From NCBI GenBank assembly GCA_004211695.1, contig SEEV01000014.1, positions 1 through 42,332 of the forward strand: a stretch of 42,332 nt of DNA, given 5' to 3'. The notes beneath the pieces were generated by a model. That model searched no databases. It had not been told where the DNA came from and saw nothing but the letters and a program-made list of their open reading frames with translations. This DNA is from Rhodococcus sp. (in: high G+C Gram-positive bacteria). GTDB lineage: Bacteria > Actinomycetota > Actinomycetes > Mycobacteriales > Mycobacteriaceae. The translations under genes were made by a program, and so were the position numbers. This document shows, one piece after another, positions 40,527-42,332 of the stretch. How positions within the stretch are numbered: the stretch's first letter is position 1; each line of letters begins with the position of its first letter.

Positions 40527-41411
40527 GTGCAGAAGACGATCCTTCGATTCCCGTTCCCTACTGATGACGAGAAAGATTGTGATCTTGTAGGCCACCACTT
40601 CTCAGCAACGGATGCCCGCACCGGCATCCTCCAAGTCCTCGTGCACGGCAACTCCTACGATCATCGATACTGGGACGCCGGAAGGGTGAACGGTAAGGAC
40701 TACTCGTACGTCAACTACATGGTCGAGCGCGGTTACGACGTCCTCGCCGTGGACCTTCCAGGCACCGGCGACAGTGGCCGACCCACAGGGGACGGGGTCG
40801 GGTTCGATCATGTGGGCAAAGCTCTATCGGAAGCTGTGACCCGCACACGAGATGAGCTGGGTCAGGTGGACAAGATCGCGCTGGTCGGCCACTCGCTCGG
40901 CACAATCCTTGCGGTGTACATGCAGGCACGGTGGCCGATCGCAGATGTACTGGTATGTACCGGTGTTGGATTCAGCTCGAGTCTGCTGCCCTCTCCGTAC
41001 GGTCCCGGTGTCCGCGAGAATGCGCTGCTGGATCCGTACCCGAGCGTGGCGCCTGACCTTCGGCGTGAAGTCTTCTATCACGCACCGGGAGTCGACCCGA
41101 ATGTCGTTGCGTACGACAACGAGGTCCTCCGTACGTCACTCCCGCGACGACTGTGGGCGGACAGCATCGCCATTCGAAACGACCCTGAGCGTGCGGGGTT
41201 GTCCCGGATCGCCTGTCCGGTCCTGATCCAGCTGGGTGAATTCGATCCCGTGCTACCGGGCTCCTACGCCGATACCGAGCGGGACTTCTGGCCGGCCAAC
41301 ACCAACGTCACGGTCGAACAGGTCGACGGCATGGCGCATTGCCTCAATCTCCACCACGACCCCCAGCGGGGTTGGGAATCCATCGACCGTTTCCTACGCA
41401 ACGAGTCGTAA
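40527..41411 (+). CDS. Alpha/beta hydrolase
   Basis: 294 residues with the alpha/beta-hydrolase fold. The oxyanion segment is LVHGNSYDHRYW (near 38), the nucleophile elbow GHSLG (Ser near 123), the acid Asp in LGEFDPVLPGSY (near 240) and the base His in DGMAHCLNLHHD (near 270). No signal peptide is visible. The family covers esterases, lipases and C-C hydrolases, so the substrate cannot be named. The start is GTG at 40527 with only a weak GAAAG upstream. It lies 198 bp after the symporter on the same strand, separated by hairpins, and may convert the imported compound or an ester intermediate. The small cupin follows 112 bp later. Confidence 0.92.
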   Translation: MQKTILRFPFPTDDEKDCDLVGHHFSATDARTGILQVLVHGNSYDHRYWDAGRVNGKDYSYVNYMVERGYDVLAVDLPGTGDSGRPTGDGVGFDHVGKALSEAVTRTRDELGQVDKIALVGHSLGTILAVYMQARWPIADVLVCTGVGFSSSLLPSPYGPGVRENALLDPYPSVAPDLRREVFYHAPGVDPNVVAYDNEVLRTSLPRRLWADSIAIRNDPERAGLSRIACPVLIQLGEFDPVLPGSYADTERDFWPANTNVTVEQVDGMAHCLNLHHDPQRGWESIDRFLRNES

Positions 41412-41523
41412 CGACTTTCACATCAAACACAGCAGCCGGGCGCACCAGATCGGGATCGGGCAGTAAGAGCTCTGGACAGCGAGGCCCGACATGCATCAGT
41501 CAGAACTTCAAGAGGAGTCAGGC

Positions 41524-41922
41524 GTGAAAATTATCCGTCGCCGAGCAGAGGACAGTGCGCTCGAGGAACGGTCTGGTCCGTTTACCGGTACAGCGTGGGG
41601 TGATCACCTACTGAGTTGTGACGCCGTCTCGATGAGTACCGTCTACTTCTCGCCCGGCGCGAGAACGTTCTGGCACCGCCACGAACAGGGTCAGCTTTTG
41701 ACAATGACCTCGGGCGAGGGACTCGTCGTGTCCCGTGACGGGACCGTCGCGCGAGTTCGTGCTGGCGACATGGTTTGGACTCAGCCAGATGAAGAGCACT
41801 GGCATGGAGCATGTTCCGACACTTTTCTGGTGCACACATCCACCACTATCGGAACCACAGAGTGGTTGGAGGAAGTTGAGGCAGATGACTATCAGCTCGC
41901 TTCGAGATCCGATCTGAGCTGA
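41524..41922 (+). CDS. Small single-domain cupin protein, second copy
   Basis: 132 residues. The motif SPGARTFWHRHEQGQ gives likely metal ligands His51, His53 and Gln57, and PDEEHWHGA supplies His92; the spacing is identical to that of the cupin at 742-1137. The GTG at 41524 was chosen because GAGGAG lies six bases upstream; an ATG 11 codons earlier has no such site. It may act with the alpha/beta hydrolase just upstream, for example as an isomerase or oxygenase-like partner, but no reaction can be assigned. It is followed at once by a short-chain-dehydrogenase relic. Confidence 0.85.
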   Translation: MKIIRRRAEDSALEERSGPFTGTAWGDHLLSCDAVSMSTVYFSPGARTFWHRHEQGQLLTMTSGEGLVVSRDGTVARVRAGDMVWTQPDEEHWHGACSDTFLVHTSTTIGTTEWLEEVEADDYQLASRSDLS

Positions 41923-41925
41923 AGT

Positions 41926-42012
41926 CTGCAGGTTCAGGAGCCGGACCAGCACCTTCGCGGTGGCCTGATCAACATCGACGGCGGCAAAACCCTTTGCCGC
42001 TACTCGGTCTGA
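41926..42012 (+). pseudogene. C-terminal relic of a short-chain dehydrogenase/reductase
   Basis: A frame ending at the TGA at 42010-42012 reads RGGLINIDGGKTLCRYSV, which resembles the C-terminal tail of short-chain dehydrogenases (the INxDGG element). No start codon, Rossmann motif or YxxxK motif is present upstream, so only the tail remains. It implies that a deletion or recombination joined the cupin gene to the end of an older dehydrogenase gene. The likeness is short and could be chance. Confidence 0.4.
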
Positions 42013-42029
42013 CACGGCCTCCCTTAATC

Positions 42030-42065
42030 TCGTGCGGCGGCACTACCCCCGGTGCCGCCGCACGA
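42030..42065. terminator. Strong hairpin, 14-bp stem
   Basis: TCGTGCGGCGGCAC (42030-42043) pairs exactly with GTGCCGCCGCACGA (42052-42065) around an 8-nt loop. It lies 18 bp after the stop of the dehydrogenase relic, consistent with the original terminator of that gene, and isolates the acetyl-CoA synthetase gene from the left. Confidence 0.7.
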
Positions 42066-42148
42066 CCCCACCTGTTCACTCGGTCGAACTCGGCACCCGC
42101 GTGCGGCGCCCGGTGAGGTTCGGCCCGTCCGGAGGTAACGCCATCACC

Positions 42149-42332
42149 ATGAGCATCACGACCGAGGACGGCGAAGTTCACTCCTATCTGCCGTCGGCCG
42201 CATTCGCCGCGCAGGCGAACGCCGGCCCCGACCTCCAGGCTGCCGCCGACGAAGACCGTCTCGCATTCTGGGCGAAGCAGGCCGAGCGCCTGCACTGGCA
42301 CGCCCCCTTCTCCGAGGTCCTCGACTGGTCCG
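42149..42332 (+). CDS. acsA: Acetyl-CoA synthetase, N-terminal part (cut by window end)
   Basis: The open frame from ATG at 42149 runs off the window edge. The 61 visible residues contain FWAKQAERLHWHAPFSEVLD, the characteristic N-terminal segment of acetate-CoA ligases and their propionate-CoA relatives (W-A-x-x-A-x-x-L-x-W-x-x-P-F-x-x-V-L-D). The enzyme would make acetyl-CoA from acetate, CoA and ATP through an acetyl-AMP intermediate. GGAGG lies 13 bases before the ATG, a long spacing, so an upstream non-ATG start is possible. It is probably a housekeeping gene at the right border of the accessory block, although it could also handle an acid of the pathway. Confidence 0.75.
   Translation, partial: MSITTEDGEVHSYLPSAAFAAQANAGPDLQAAADEDRLAFWAKQAERLHWHAPFSEVLDWS

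Noticed and set aside
1-42332. CRISPR arrays, tRNA and rRNA genes
   Set aside because: No regularly spaced direct repeats and no recognisable tRNA or rRNA sequence were seen on reading through; a covariance-model scan was not possible here.

Overview
The window looks like an accessory, catabolic stretch of a high-GC actinobacterial chromosome or large replicon, most likely Rhodococcus or a close relative. This rests on the GC-rich codon use, a Zn alcohol dehydrogenase of the NDMA-dependent (mycofactocin-associated) type, a DUF3263-like protein, and many TetR, GntR, MarR and XRE regulators beside catabolic operons. I saw no rRNA, tRNA, CRISPR array or intact insertion sequence. The genus is an inference from gene types, not from a marker gene.

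Layout. 0.7-4.8 kb: a small cupin, a Bcr/CflA-type drug exporter and a Zn-dependent alcohol dehydrogenase, with a divergent XRE regulator. 5.0-11.1 kb: two FadR-type GntR regulators flank an operon of NDMA-type alcohol dehydrogenase, aldehyde dehydrogenase and a cupin. 11.6-13.2 kb: an aldo-keto reductase and a divergent TetR regulator. 13.8-21.0 kb, minus strand: a CapA-like metallophosphatase, a complete ABC importer (lipoprotein, fused permease, ATPase) and a type-B carboxylesterase. 21.4-23.5 kb: two beta-hydroxyacid dehydrogenases joined by a 32-codon mini-ORF. 24.2-25.3 kb: a DUF3263-like protein and a third FadR-type regulator. 25.5-34.8 kb: two divergent acyl-CoA operons, one with two crotonase-fold proteins, a class III CoA-transferase and an aldehyde dehydrogenase, the other with a full-length AtuA-family protein, an acyl-CoA dehydrogenase and a class I CoA-transferase. 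34.9-36.7 kb: an MFS-MarR pair. 37.0-41.9 kb: an IS630 relic, a thiolase, an MHS-family symporter, an alpha/beta hydrolase and a second small cupin. The right edge has a short-chain-dehydrogenase relic, a strong hairpin and the start of an acetyl-CoA synthetase gene.

How it may work together (inference): uptake by the ABC importer and/or MHS symporter; ester cleavage by the carboxylesterase or alpha/beta hydrolase; alcohol to aldehyde to acid by the NDMA-type alcohol dehydrogenase and the aldehyde dehydrogenases; CoA activation by CoA-transferases; then dehydrogenation, hydration or isomerisation, AtuA chemistry and thiolysis, with acetyl-CoA synthetase downstream. The AtuA protein and an acyl-CoA dehydrogenase with isovaleryl-type catalytic-Glu placement suggest a branched or isoprenoid-like acid, but the substrate is not identifiable from sequence.

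The strongest new signal is regulatory. A shared AT-rich element of about 20 bp, unlike the GC-rich background, lies on the promoters of the alcohol dehydrogenase operon, the beta-hydroxyacid dehydrogenase operon, the crotonase/CoA-transferase operon and the atuA operon, and upstream of one of the three paralogous regulators. Together they look like one regulon spread over about 25 kb.
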